A DNA stretch of 64,000 bases from Halichondria panicea (Eukaryota; Porifera; Demospongiae; Suberitida; Halichondriidae), in contig NC_087378.1 in NCBI RefSeq assembly GCF_963675165.1, forward strand, positions 2,639,525-2,703,524, given 5' to 3'. The translations under genes and the position numbers were made by a program. Positions 21,975 through 32,663 of this stretch are shown in pieces. The notes beneath the pieces were generated by a model. The model had not been told where the DNA came from and ran no database searches. It was given only the letters and a program-made list of their open reading frames with translations. Each line of letters begins with the position of its first letter. Within the stretch, counting starts at the first letter, position 1.

Positions 21975-23256
21975 AAGAGTTGCGTTCAGTCGTGCAAAGG
22001 CAACTTAATAATAATAATAATCGCCACGTTCATTTTCACGAGCAATGTAGTTATGTAATTAAAAAACGGCCTTTTGTGACGCAATATGCAATATGGTCCA
22101 ACCCACTGTGTCTGTGGCCAGACGTTCTCTATTCAACATGCTCTCTCATGCCCAAGAGGAGGCTACCCCAGCATAAGGCACAACGAGCTAAGAGATAAAA
22201 CTGCCTCTCTATACTGAAAGAAACCTACCATGGTGTCGCAACGGAGCCAACTCTACAACCAGTGACAAGTGAAACCTTTGAAGGTGCCTCAGCAGAGACG
22301 GAAACGGTTTCAGATAATGAAGAGGATCTCGTCATTCGAGCAATGGTCTATTTTGGTGATTTCCTCAGACAGAAAAAAGTATGAAGGAAAGTTAAAGAGA
22401 AAAGAAAACGCAATACGAACAAAGCGATCTAGAAGCTGAAGAGTTGAAGCCACTGCCTCTCTTAACTGGATACTAGCCACTGATGCTTGTGTCAATTACT
22501 TATCAATTTTCTAATACAGAACCAAAATTAAAATTATGCGCATGTGCAACCGACTAAGACCCATTGGCAGTAAACCTTATTGGCAGTAAACCTTCGAGGC
22601 CGTTACGAGTCAATAGCAGTATAGTAGCCTTTCATTCACACTGTTGCAAAAAGGTCCTCGACTCAATAAAAACAACAAAGGCAAAAAAGAGGCGGCTACA
22701 GTTGAAGAAACAAAGGACATACGAAGCACAGCAACGAAAACTGTGGTCAAATAAACATAAACACCACACCTACGCGGAGAGGATGAGGATATGGTTGAAA
22801 AGGTCGAGATTGTCAAGGGAGCAAAGGAAAAGAGAAAGTGCAAGTGTGGATCCAGTAGCCATTCCTTACCAACTCACAGAAACTACTGTCCAAACAACCC
22901 CAACAATTTAAAACTTGCCGCAAACAGTGGCGCAACACCGATTGGCAATCTCGCTGAGAAAGAGTTTGGAACACCGATTGGCAATCTCGCTGAGAAAGAG
23001 TTTGGTGATTCCAGATAGAATAGAAGTCATGAATAGTGGCTTCTTCAATGCAAAATTTCTCTAACGATCGATGATCAAGTCTGACGTAATAGTTGACGTA
23101 CTCAACTGGCACGGGATAATGATCTGTCTTCTCCCAATGAATTTGGAACCCTCGCTGAGACGAAAAGGAAATTTAGTCAGTGTTGTTATGGTTTTATTGT
23201 CAACATCCTATTTTTAACTATTATTATTTTTACTCTTGAACACTGTGCCTCTGGAG
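21975..23256. other. Stretch with basic open frame and small direct repeat
   Basis: An open frame at 22564-22911 (+) is very lysine/arginine rich (KRRRLQLKK-like; YAERMRIWLKRSRLSREQRK) but has no splice signals or recognised domain; possible transposon remnant. A 36-bp unit, ACACCGATTGGCAATCTCGC plus GAGAAAGAGTTTGG, is repeated twice in tandem at about 22937-23006. Nothing else supported. Confidence 0.35.
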
Positions 23257-23470
23257 GGCCTCGTGGGGAGTGATGACGGGCCGACGTGTGTGTACAAGTG
23301 TGTGTGTCACTCATCATGTGTGGTGGGGAGGGGGAGAAGAAACAAACCATCTCTTATTCTCATTCTGAGTCTCATTCACAAAGGTAATGAGATCGGACGT
23401 GACGTGGTCAACATTTGCTGCTGCTCTAATCCGAACAGGATCCGGAGGAGCTCGACATCGATGCCTTTAG
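23257..23470 (+). CDS. p53/p63/p73-family DNA-binding-domain exon
   Basis: After a plausible acceptor (CTCTGGAG at 23249-23256) an open frame reads GLVGSDDGPTCVYKCVCHSS, then CVVGRGRRNKPSLILILS, then GNEIGRDVVNICCC and NRIRRSS. This follows the p53-family core: VGSD/VGTE, the zinc-binding CxxxC of MCNSSC, the GGMNRRP loop, the LxxI strands, GNLLGR, and the CAC...RDRR helix. The family are transcription factors acting in DNA-damage and developmental responses. The segment equals vertebrate exon 7 plus the start of exon 8, fused without the usual intron. The two zinc cysteines and the loop arginines are kept; the residue matching human Arg273 appears to be Asn. The frame stays open to 23601 but resemblance stops after RRSS. 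No other p53 exons were found nearby, so it is a partial gene, relic or diverged paralogue. Confidence 0.7.
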
Positions 23471-23712
23471 TGAGGACTAACAATGGCATCATTCATATCG
23501 TGGGACTGGTGAATATATCACCAGTAATACTATATCATAGAGACAATAATAATGTACTGCAAAATAACCCTAGGCAATATAGAAGAGCACATAGTTGTTA
23601 AGCACTTCAAAATGTATTTATTTGGCACGTATAATTATGCACAATTAATAAGTATCACGATGTTATTACCGTGTTCATTAAGTTATGTTTGCAATGGGTC
23701 GCTTCAGTATAA

Positions 23713-24642
23713 GCTAAGAACTGAAAATTGATGTACGTGCAGCCAAAGTGTTCGCCACGATTGTACATGGTCATTAATGGTCCTAACAGTGAATCATCGG
23801 AATTGTAAAATCAATTCCGCCCTATAAGAAGCTTTTGACTGTACTCAATAGATTAAATGAGTATATAATATGAGGCATACACAGGAGTTGCATGCCCTCT
23901 TCTCCTCTTCTCTTTAAACGCCCTTGTCTTGGAAATACTACATGTGAGCTTGCAATTTGACATACGTGTAGCATGTTATTTGGAGGGACAATCAAATGAC
24001 ACGCATGTCAGGGTTGAAACAACCCACTTGTTTTTACAGTGCGCGCGCATGCATGCCAGTTATAACAGGGATTGTGAGCGTTAGCCAATAGCAATAGGTC
24101 ATACACCACAGAAATGCGTGTGCAGATTATGGAAAAAATTAATGGTTTCTATACTCAGTATGTAATATAATTATGTAGGCCATGGCAACGAATAATAAAG
24201 AGACCAGAAAGAAAGAAAAAAAGTGGACATGGAGGGGAAGGCCAACTTCGTCTCTGTTGGGACATGCTGAAATCGTGTAATCGAATACCAAGGGAGCTGC
24301 GTCTCAAAATAGAATACAAAAGGAAGGACCACAAAAGAGGAAGTGGCCACTCAAGGTCTGGAATCAAACAAAAAAGAGCTTCCCAACATGCCAGAAGCTT
24401 TTATACCTTCCACAGGCGAAGATAAAACATGCGTTTACACACGAGTATAAACATGGCAAGCTGACAAAAGAGTAATAAGAAAATAATTACAGTACAGTCC
24501 CTATAGGTCAACGGCCTTGTAAATGTTGAAGTAACAATTAAGATTGCATACGCGGAAGAAAAATCTAGCCAAGAGCTTAACAAATTTGCCATCAAAGTGA
24601 AGTCTCTGTTGGGACATGCCCCAACCACCAGCTCTTAAGCCT
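23713..24642. repeat. ~930-bp duplicated block (copy 1; copy 2 at 38546-39466)
   Basis: Nearly identical over the whole length, from AAGAACTGAAAATTGATGTA to the ankyrin-exon scrap CCCCAACCACCAGCTCT. Differences are a few small indels. The block has short open frames (for example the complement of 24155-24367) kept in both copies but no recognisable domain. Confidence 0.9.
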
Positions 24643-25288
24643 CGGGTAATGCCACATTGTGCAATCAAGAAAGAAGATGAACCTCGAATAAGCCTCGGGT
24701 AATGAGGTTGGGAACGCCATATCAAAGACTCTGCTGGCAAGGCTAAGGGAAGTTTGACAACAAGAAGGAGCTAATCAGACAGAAGCTCAGCTCGTCCGAT
24801 TAGAAAAATACACACAGAGTGCATGCATCTCAATTACTGAGAAATTGTTCCCAGCAATAACTAAGATTATGGGGTCTGCACTAAAATACTTCATGCACAG
24901 ATTATTATTATTATACCCTCCATCCAAAATCTAGCCAAGAGCTTAAAAAATTTGCCATCAAAGTGAAGTCTCTGTTGGGACATGCCCCAACCACCAGCTC
25001 TTAAGCCTCGGGTAATGCCACATTGTGCAATCAAGAAAGAAGATGAACCTCGAATAAGCCTCGGGTAATGAGGTTGGGAACGCCATATCAAAGACTCTGC
25101 TGGCAAGGCTAAGGGAAGTTTGACAACAAGAAGGAGCTAATCAGACAGAAGCTCAGCTCGTCCGATTAGAAAAATACACACAGAGTGCATGCATCTCAAT
25201 TACTGAGAAATTGTTCCCAGCAATAACTAAGATTATGGGGTCTGCACTAAAATACTTCATGCACAGATTATTATTATTATACCCTCCA
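24563..25288. repeat. Tandem duplication, unit 366 bp
   Basis: ATCTAGCCAAGAGCTTAA at 24563 recurs at 24929 and the following ~355 bp are almost identical, ending CAGATTATTATTATTATACC. Each unit starts with a fragment of the ankyrin exon (CAAAGTGAAGTCTCTGTTGG). Confidence 0.9.
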
Positions 25289-25446
25289 TTCGGAAGCGTA
25301 GGGGGGATCGCGTTCTTGCTGTACAGGTCTGTATTCATCCATTTAGAGGAAAACGTACTTGGCCACTACAACCAAGGTTAAACGCCAAATATTGTGAGTT
25401 CTATATGAGTTGTTTGCAAACAGGTATATTTTTATTTTTAATGCAG

Positions 25447-25568
25447 CTCTTGCTCAACAATCTCAAACAAGAGTGCCTCTCAAACCTGAACATGTGATTG
25501 GTCTCCCTTCTGGCATTACCCTGAGGCATCCTTCCAACATGTGTAGGGAGAATTTGCAACTTGTTTAC
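25447..25568 (+). other. Exon-like segment, unidentified (possibly transposase)
   Basis: Open between acceptor TGCAG and donor GTAAGC: LAQQSQTRVPLKPEHVIGLP, SGITLRHPSNMCRENLQLVY. Codon use looks real, but I cannot name the family. It stands alone among repeats, so a transposon-derived exon is the best guess. Confidence 0.3.
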
Positions 25569-25969
25569 GTAAGCTGCTTGTTCAATGAATGTATACTGTT
25601 CAATCAATCTACATGCATATAGGAGTCATTGACTGAGACCATTACCATGCCTGTAGGTTACTAGCCTCGATCCCAGTCCGCTCTTCGTATCTACCCATAA
25701 TTATATCGGGTTTAGAACACTATAGTCACCTCAACATACTAATACTTTGTCACGTGGAAGTTCAACACTTTTTGCGTGTCTTTTAATAATTAGCTTTCAT
25801 AGTCTCAATAGCGTTCAATAGCGATTTATGTGAAAATTCGCAATCAAAAAACGTTGTGTTCGAAACCCAATCTATATGTGTACATGCACCCTACAGTATG
25901 TATCAAGCACACATGCAACTAAAAATTAATGTGTCTAAATTGTATGTATGTATAGAACACGTACGCGCG

Positions 25970-25992
25970 CGCACACACACACACACACACAC
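25970..25992. repeat. (CA)n microsatellite with shared flank
   Basis: Short CA tract with CG interruptions, followed by the same 40 bp as the tract at 12373-12414. Confidence 0.85.
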
Positions 25993-26097
25993 TAACATCT
26001 ATTTATTTTGACTTTAATGGCGAATCCATCTATAGATCTTGTACATGTAACTACAAGCCACAAAACACCTAGCCTCCTTCACCGGCCTTTGAAAGAA

Positions 26098-26609
26098 GGC
26101 CTGCTATCGACTGCTTGCGCATGCACCAAATTATTGGATTTTTTCCCGTAAATATTCCTATAATACTGGATACATCAGAGAAAATATCCTAAAAGTCATA
26201 TACACAGAGTTATATAGCTAGCTAGCTAGAGACAGAGCTGTGTAGGTTTGTTGTACTGCTATTTTCTTCTGATAGAATCAGTAGCAGTAGTATAGTAGAC
26301 TTTCACCAAAGTTAGTGTTAAATGGGCGTGGCCTGTCCATATATGCTCTTATCAGCCGCCATTCCTTTCAGACGATCGTCATCCACACTGTTGCAGGCTG
26401 TGAGTCTTTTGTTAACATAGCAGGCTAAGGGTAGCTATCAGAGAATGCTATCCGATGGGCTAGAAACCTTCAATCGAACTTTCTATCTACTTCCTTCAAT
26501 CCACTTCCTTTCGTTGTGATGTCATAGTTTTACTGAGCATAAACGATGTTATCCAAAGCCCCCAGATACCGGGGGGATATTAGCGCATGCGCAAGCAGTC
26601 GATACCAGT
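26098..26609. mobile_element. ~510-bp inverted-repeat element (second copy 55697-56220)
   Basis: Starts CTGCTATCGACTGCTTGCGC and ends GCGCAAGCAGTCGATACCAG, about 25-bp inverted ends around GCGCATGCG. The two full copies share AGACGATCGTCATCCACACT-like and CAAAGCCCCCAGATACCGGG internal segments. No coding capacity. Confidence 0.8.
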
Positions 26610-26857
26610 AGCTTGATAGCTAGCTAGGATTAGCCTCCTTTGCGGGTTCTCAATAAGAATTAATTAATTAATAATTAATACAGGCTGTTCATAACAAATG
26701 TGTCATGAAAGTGAAGTCTCTGTTGGCATGCCCACTTCCCTAGTGGGAAGTGCGGCCTGGGATCGAGGCTACAAAACACCTAAACGTAAGATTTGTACAA
26801 TAAACCGTCAATTGAATGTCCTTCATGCTTCAGCGGGCGTTCCATCCAACCCAGTTA
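26610..26857. repeat. Second copy of the 12098-12345 block
   Basis: Same sequence as 12098-12345, joined here directly to the ORF1 region of the non-LTR retrotransposon, so the junction at 26857/26858 is a breakpoint. Confidence 0.85.
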
Positions 26858-27322
26858 AAAGTGGCAAGAACCAGAACCAGCACAAGACTCCTAAAACTCC
26901 TAAAGTTATTGTAGTTGGTTCTAGAAAAATTTGGGGCACTCGAAGATCTACAACTACCTCAGAGATAATTATGTGATTCGATTAAGTCCATATCAGATGT
27001 TGATGTTGTTGCTTTTTCGGTGAAGAGGAAATACAAGACCATTAAATCGTCCCAAATAAGTAAGTGGTGGTTTGTTGTTCGTGGTGATGAAAGTAAGCTA
27101 AAAAGACTGGAGGATAACTGGTTGCTTATTGATCAGCAAGCTAGGTGGAAGTTAGAGCCACTGTATCGCTTTAGCGATCCACTAGATAAGGCACTTGGAA
27201 CACATGCTCAAGATGACAATGTAGACCCATCGCTGGACCCTCCTGAGGATCAAAACAACTCGCAACCACCTTTTTTAGGTCAGACTTAGGCAATCAACAT
27301 AACGTGGAGGGTGCAAACTCTC

Positions 27323-28058
27323 TAGCCTCGTTCCCAGGCCTTACTTTTCTTGCTGTTGTCACTGTTCATCCATAAACATAAGAAAGACATAGTGAGGCAG
27401 CAAAGAAAGAAATGGGCGTACAGTTAAGAAAAGTAAGGCCTGGTTTGGGAAATCGCGTGATCCACAAGGATTTTTATGAACGTGGGCGATATGTAGCCCA
27501 CAATCGTGACGTAAGGTATTCTCCCACGCATTCAGAATATAATTATAAGACTGTACTGTATTGCACTGAGACAACCACCAAGCTGTGCTGCAAGTCAGAT
27601 CAGAGAACCAGCGTGGCCAGCTCTGGTGGCAGTAGCTACCTGCTTAATGATGACTAAGCTATTCTACTATAGCATGTAGAAAGACACAAGAAAAGGTAAT
27701 AATGATAGAATCTAAACATACAATCTAGACTAGATTCTAGTAGATCATCTAGCTAAGCCTAAGGTACAGTATAGCTAGCTATAGTGCTTGCAAACTTCCA
27801 GTTCCAAGTCCATGTCCAGCTTGCTGCGTCGTAGACCTCTGCGTGGGCAGTCCAACATCTCTAGCTCAGTATGCCCACGCTCATTTTCACCCTTCTACCC
27901 TCACGCGACTTCCCGATACTCCTAACTCTACGTCTATTTCTTTCTTTATTCCTCCAATTAATACCGTATTTTATCTCATTGAACGAATAATACAGTATTT
28001 TATCTTATTGAACGATTGTGATGATAAAGAACAGAAAGGAGAGCCTGTGTAGAGGCTA
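27323..28058. mobile_element. TAGCCTC...GAGGCTA insertion with 8-9 bp target duplication
   Basis: Flanked by CAAACTCTC on both sides (27314-27322 and 28059-28067). Termini TAGCCTCG and GAGGCTA are inverse; just inside, CCCAGGCCTTACTTTTCTT is repeated in inverse near 27427-27445. The TAGCCTCGATCCCAGGCC word recurs near 5950, 7290, 12250, 25664, 43484, 43951 and 44416, so this is an abundant, probably hAT-like, family. Confidence 0.7.
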
Positions 28059-28506
28059 CAAACTCTCAGGGTTACAAACAGGACTGCACAGGCCCAAAGT
28101 AGCAATGTAGACCAATCGTTGGAACCTACTGAGGATCAAAACAACTCGCAACCACCTTTTTTAGGTCAGACTTAGGCAATCAACATAACGTGGAGGGTGC
28201 AAACTCTCAGGGTTACAAACAGGACTGCTCTTATGACATGTACTAGTAAGTGTTTCTCTAAGCCTATTACCTAAAATAGATGAATTAAGGGCTATTTGTG
28301 CTACCCACTGCCCAGATGTTGTTTGTCTAGTAGAAACATGGTTGTGTAGTGATATTATAGATAGTGAGTTATACATTCCTAACTACAATGTATTTAGATC
28401 AGGAATGGTGGCGGTGTTGCCATGTTTATTCACAAAAGCATTCATTTTAACATTTTACTTTTAGGGCCGCTTGGTCTAGAATTTGTGCTAGTCACTTTAA
28501 TCAGAG

Positions 28507-29347
28507 CATAGATACACGAAAGAAAGGGATAGGCAACACCCAGCACTTTCGTTGGATGAGGCGAGTTGCTAAAAAGGGGCGTGTAATGAACAAAAAGGGG
28601 TGTGTGCACTCAAAATGTCAGTAAAGAGTTTGTAGTATTATAGCAAACTGTGCTCTTGAGGAGACACCAGATACACTTAGACATAGGCTATTAATCTTTT
28701 AGAGCTGCTATATGCAAAGTGATGAGAAAGTGAGCTCCAAAGGGGGTGTCAGTACACTCTACAAACCATAACAGGTCTGTTCCCAAGTCCTTCAAATGCC
28801 ATCTCTTTGATCACACAATACAGATAAAGATACTTGTGTTCCACTTTCTAATACCTAAACTGTGTCTTAGAGCACTTCAAACTAGATTACCATGTACAGT
28901 AAGAGCAGGAGAGGTACGCAAACTTTCTGGACTTCGGACAAACGTTTCATGGTGCTGCTACTACTTCACTGCATTGAGAGCTGGAAAATATGCTTTGTTC
29001 CATGCAGTTATAAACACACTTTAATTCTGTGTAACGCACATGTTATAAAATTATTTCATATTGGAGATATAGGTACATAAACTGACAAATCGGTCTTTTT
29101 TCACACAAATCAAGCCGAATAAAAGAAAGCTCGCCACTAAGATAGCAACTGTAGCTATCAGTAGTGCTGGGTGTATGTGTGCATGATGCCTGATTGCTTT
29201 GAATTTCTCTTTTAGGCCCCCTACGAGAAAAATAAGCAGATATAGGGATCATTGTGTACTTTCTTGAGCGCAACTCGCCTCCAACCAGAGGGTGTGACGT
29301 CACACACTGCATTTATCTAGCATCATGTGGGGCGTTGCCTATCCCTT
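28507..29347. mobile_element. 841-bp TIR transposon inserted in the LINE endonuclease
   Basis: TCAGAG precedes (28501-28506) and follows (29348-29353) the insert; removing it with one TCAGAG restores the endonuclease frame through LIRDHLKL. Left terminal AGATACACGAAAGAAAGGG and inner GGATAGGCAAC are matched on the right by GTTGCCTATCC; the outermost ~16 bp of the right end are missing. The middle is shared, inverted, with the loop of the foldback element at 11003-11337. Confidence 0.8.
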
Positions 29348-31309
29348 TCAGAGATCACCTCAAGTTATGTCTTGGTGTCTTTTATCGTCCACCGTCCTCA
29401 GAAAATTCTATTGATACTTTCTCAGATGCACTGCTCACTATAAATCAGTCTTGTCTATCCGATTTAATTATTATTGGTGACTTCAATGTTAATTTCCATC
29501 CTTCGCATTACATGTATGCACACTTGTGTGTAATTTTTCGGTATCACAAATTGTCAAGTGTCCCACTCGTTTTTCGGGCACAGGCCATTCATCAACTATT
29601 GATTTGGTGCTGGTTTCAAGGCCGAACAATGTGGAAAATTGTACATCCATACCTAAACTAACCAATTCAGATCACTTGGGTTTATTCTTCACCCTGAAAA
29701 AAGAAAAAATACTGTCCCCTCAAAGAAAGAGTTATCAGAAGACAAGTTTGGAGATATTCATTAGCAGACTAATTGGGAAATGGAGTTCTACTCGAATGAC
29801 ATTGATTCCTGTGTGTCAGCTTGGAACTCGTCCTTCCTGCAAATCATGGAAGTTAGTATACCCATTTTCAAGTATCAAGGTTAAAGGAAAAATTCCTTGG
29901 ATCAACAAGGAAATTATCAGAGCGATAACCAAGAGAAATATACTTTTTAAGAGATCTAAATTATCGAATCAAGCTGGTGATGCTAAGAGGTTTAAAAACC
30001 AAAGAAATCTTGTGGTATCTATGATTCGGAAAAGCAAGAAGAACTTCGACAGATTGAATACTAAAGATGATAACTGTTTTGGAAAACAATAAAAACCCTG
30101 AATGGTAACACTTGTTCGATCCCTACACTCAAAGAGAATGGCAGGACATTTGACAAACCAATTGAAAAAGCCACTGCACTTAACATTTTTTTCCATTCTT
30201 GTTTCAATCTCCAGTGTCCTCCACTAGAAATAGATGACTCCGCTGACCAATTTACTTACCTACACCCTTCTGATTGCCCAAAAGATCTGCTGTGTACAGA
30301 ACAGGAAGTATATGAATATCTTGTTAACCCTTTAAACGATCGTGGCCCGCAATAAGTGATTGTTTTTGCGGAATTCTAATTCTGCGATATTTAGGAAGTA
30401 GCTCGAACTATGCACATCCGTGCAATTTAGTCTAGAAATTTCCAAGCCACGTTGCTATGTTAAAATTTCATTAGCATCTTTCCGCACGAAGTTTATAGCT
30501 ATGGCTAGGTTGTTTACTTTGCTTGAACAGCTTGAGGACAGCGATGGCGATGTCTCCTCTGGTGATGACAGTGCCTATGAAGGAGAGGGGATAGTAGGAT
30601 ACCTCCCAAAGGCTACCAGCTTTATGCCAGACGCTGATGAACTGTCTGGGACTGCATGACATGGACCTAGACGCTAGCGCTATGGACCAGGACGGTGAAA
30701 GACCAGGCACTGTGTGACTCTGGTAAGTAGTATTTAGTATAGCTAGAATATCAGTAGTGTATTAAAGTATAGTACGTATAGCTAAAATAGAATTAGCAGT
30801 AATGAACAGTCTTTATGTGAGCTTGTAAATTTCATAGATCGTTCACCGAGCCACACCTTCTCTCTGATGTCAACAGTATCAGGGGGTGGACCGTCTGGTG
30901 GAAGTGGGTCTGTCCAACGATGACGGAGATGAACTTCCTGATGACAAAAGTGTGTCATCGGATGATGGACTGTCCGGCGACGATGAAAATTTGTTGATGT
31001 CTGACAGTGAAGGTACCATACTGCTCTTTGCAGTTCTAAAGAGATACCTGGTATCACACTCACACTAGCTGTGCAGTTATAAAGAGATACCTGGTGACAA
31101 TAGGGCTGATGGTTATACAATGTATACCAGAGGCGATGGTACACCTTATCAAAACAACCAAATGATACCCACGATGTACCTCTTGGGTGGTAATGGAAAG
31201 CATCGTTAGTAGCATCGTTAGTAATATTCAAATTGATATATCTTAGCACTGTTACATTCATATGATGTGAAAATCAAGCTTAGTCAAGCCTTTATACCAT
31301 GATCAATAA

Positions 31310-31611
31310 GGCCACTCCAAATGAGACTGTAGTTTCCCGTCAGAGACTCTAGTAAATTATATGCGGGTGTGAGCAGGATTATTCATTACTATGAATCTCA
31401 TTATAAATGTGGTGCATCATCAATGAATTTAATTAATCACCCACAAAAATGTTACTATACACACATACACCCACAAACAGAACAAGAAAAAAGTAATTTC
31501 AATATTTCATTGGATAATTAGAGAAATAATGGCCATAATGACTATTTAATGCGGTAGCTAAAGCAGGAAGCGCGAGTTGGACGGGAAACTACAGTCTCAT
31601 TTGGAGTGGCC
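31310..31611. repeat. MITE with perfect 32-bp TIRs, inside piggyBac
   Basis: GGCCACTCCAAATGAGACTG and onward to 31341 is exactly inverted at 31580-31611. Perfect arms suggest it is younger than its host element. Interior non-coding, AT-rich. Confidence 0.9.
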
Positions 31612-31721
31612 TAAAAAACTTTTTTTTGGTTTTATCTCACTGCTGGCCGGGCATTTAAAATGATAAAAACGGGTGGGCGTAAATAGCAACACATGTTGCA
31701 CCATTTTATTCCTTGTTGTAT

Positions 31722-32207
31722 TTTTTTTTTTTTTTTTTTTAATTAAAGTTACTCATGTAGGGTACTAATCTAGGCAAGACAAAATAATAAAGATTACAAC
31801 AAGAAAAACAAAAACAAAAATTATACAAAAAGGAAAAATATACTTGTTAGTCCATTTGGCATAAGTGTGCCTCGGCCGACACCAAATCCATTTGTGGGAT
31901 GGTCTTGATGGCGCGACCACGGGAGGACCGGGAGCCTCGAACACATTGTATAGCAGATCTGAGCAGACTATATGATAGGGAGCATCTTAGCCAGTTTATG
32001 ACCTGGTGGTATGGTTGGTCCCATTTCTCAGCTAGGAGGGAAGCCAATCTTTTGTAGAACACTGTTGCTTCTTTTCCTAGCCCCCCACTTGCGGAGAGCA
32101 CTAAGGGGGTGAAGGACGCATGTTCCACCTCCCTCACTCTTTGCTCATAGGCTCTTTTCTTCTCTAGTTCGTGTTTTCTGAAGCACTGCTCCAGGCTCGT
32201 GTTCCTG
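31722..32207 (-). mobile_element. 5'-truncated LINE insertion with poly(A) tail, inside piggyBac
   Basis: Minus-strand frame: EHASFTPLVLSASGGLGKEA, then FYKRLASLLAEKW, then LSYSLLRSAIQCVRGSRSS, the extreme C-terminus of a LINE ORF2 family common in sponges and corals. The stop at 31847 is followed by about 100 bp and a T19 tract (31722-31740), which is the poly(A) tail on the minus strand. A 13-bp target duplication TTCCTTGTTGTAT lies at 31709-31721 and 32208-32220. Typical target-primed insertion. Confidence 0.9.
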
Positions 32208-32663
32208 TTCCTTGTTGTATGGGCATTCTATTGGTATATGGTTGCTAGGCATTTTATTGCTCTGGAAACCCGATAGAGAATAAACAGACATTTCACTTTT
32301 TGCTGTTAATTAAGAATCCAACGGTTAAAGGGTTAACCTAGAAACTGGCAAATCTATGGGCATATCTCCTAAAATGCTAAAAAGTACTGCAGAAAATAGT
32401 GCCTCTCCACTTGCAATGTTGTTTAATTTATCAATCAGCACAGGTAATTACCCTTCAGGTTCCCGTACCCAAGAGTGGTGATCCATCACTTCGAAAAACA
32501 CGTGAAAGCACTTCTGGAGGAGCACATGAAATTACATTCACCAATTTCCCCAAGGCAATGGGGCTTTATGTCGTCACGTTCAACTGTGTCAGCTCTCATT
32601 CAAGTGATTGATGACTGGAGCAGGGCTGTCGACGGGGGATATGAGGTCTGTATTGTATTTTAA

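Larger units (their letters stand above)
30328..32332 (+). mobile_element. piggyBac-type transposon remnant at a TTAA site
   Basis: TTAA duplicates stand at 30324-30327 and 32333-32336. Ends are CCCTTTAAACGA and the complement of CCCTTTAACCGT. Joining the flanks at one TTAA restores the LINE frame without a break. Inside, two acidic stretches (LLEQLEDSDGDVSSGDDSAY at about 30516; LSNDDGDELPDDKSVSSDDG at about 30907) look like the N-terminal region of piggyBac transposases; the catalytic DDD core is absent. Later insertions: a MITE at 31310-31611 and a LINE tail at 31722-32207. Confidence 0.85.
26858..32663 (+). mobile_element. Non-LTR (LINE) retrotransposon, CR1/L2/Jockey-like, nested and truncated
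   Basis: ORF1-like protein at about 26858-27289 (KIWGTRRSTTTSE; KWWFVVRGDESKLKRLEDNW; ends GQT stop). ORF2 begins near 28235 with an endonuclease: CPDVVCLVETWL carries the catalytic Glu, NGGGVAMFI follows after a small frame break, then LGVFYRPPSS and IIGDFNVN with catalytic Asp/Asn, then SDHLGL. The reverse transcriptase fingers follow (MGISPKMLKSTAEN; VPVPKSGDPS; WGFMSSRSTVSALIQVIDDW) and the element stops at 32663 before the FADD catalytic motif. The reading is broken by several frameshifts and by insertions at 27323-28058, 28507-29347 and 30328-32332. The last part of ORF1 (27220-27322) is repeated at 28109-28211. Dead copy. Confidence 0.85.

Noticed and set aside
30782..31261. 159-codon minus-strand open frame
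   Set aside because: It is the antisense of the piggyBac acidic region and adjacent repeat; composition is not protein-like and no motif is visible.
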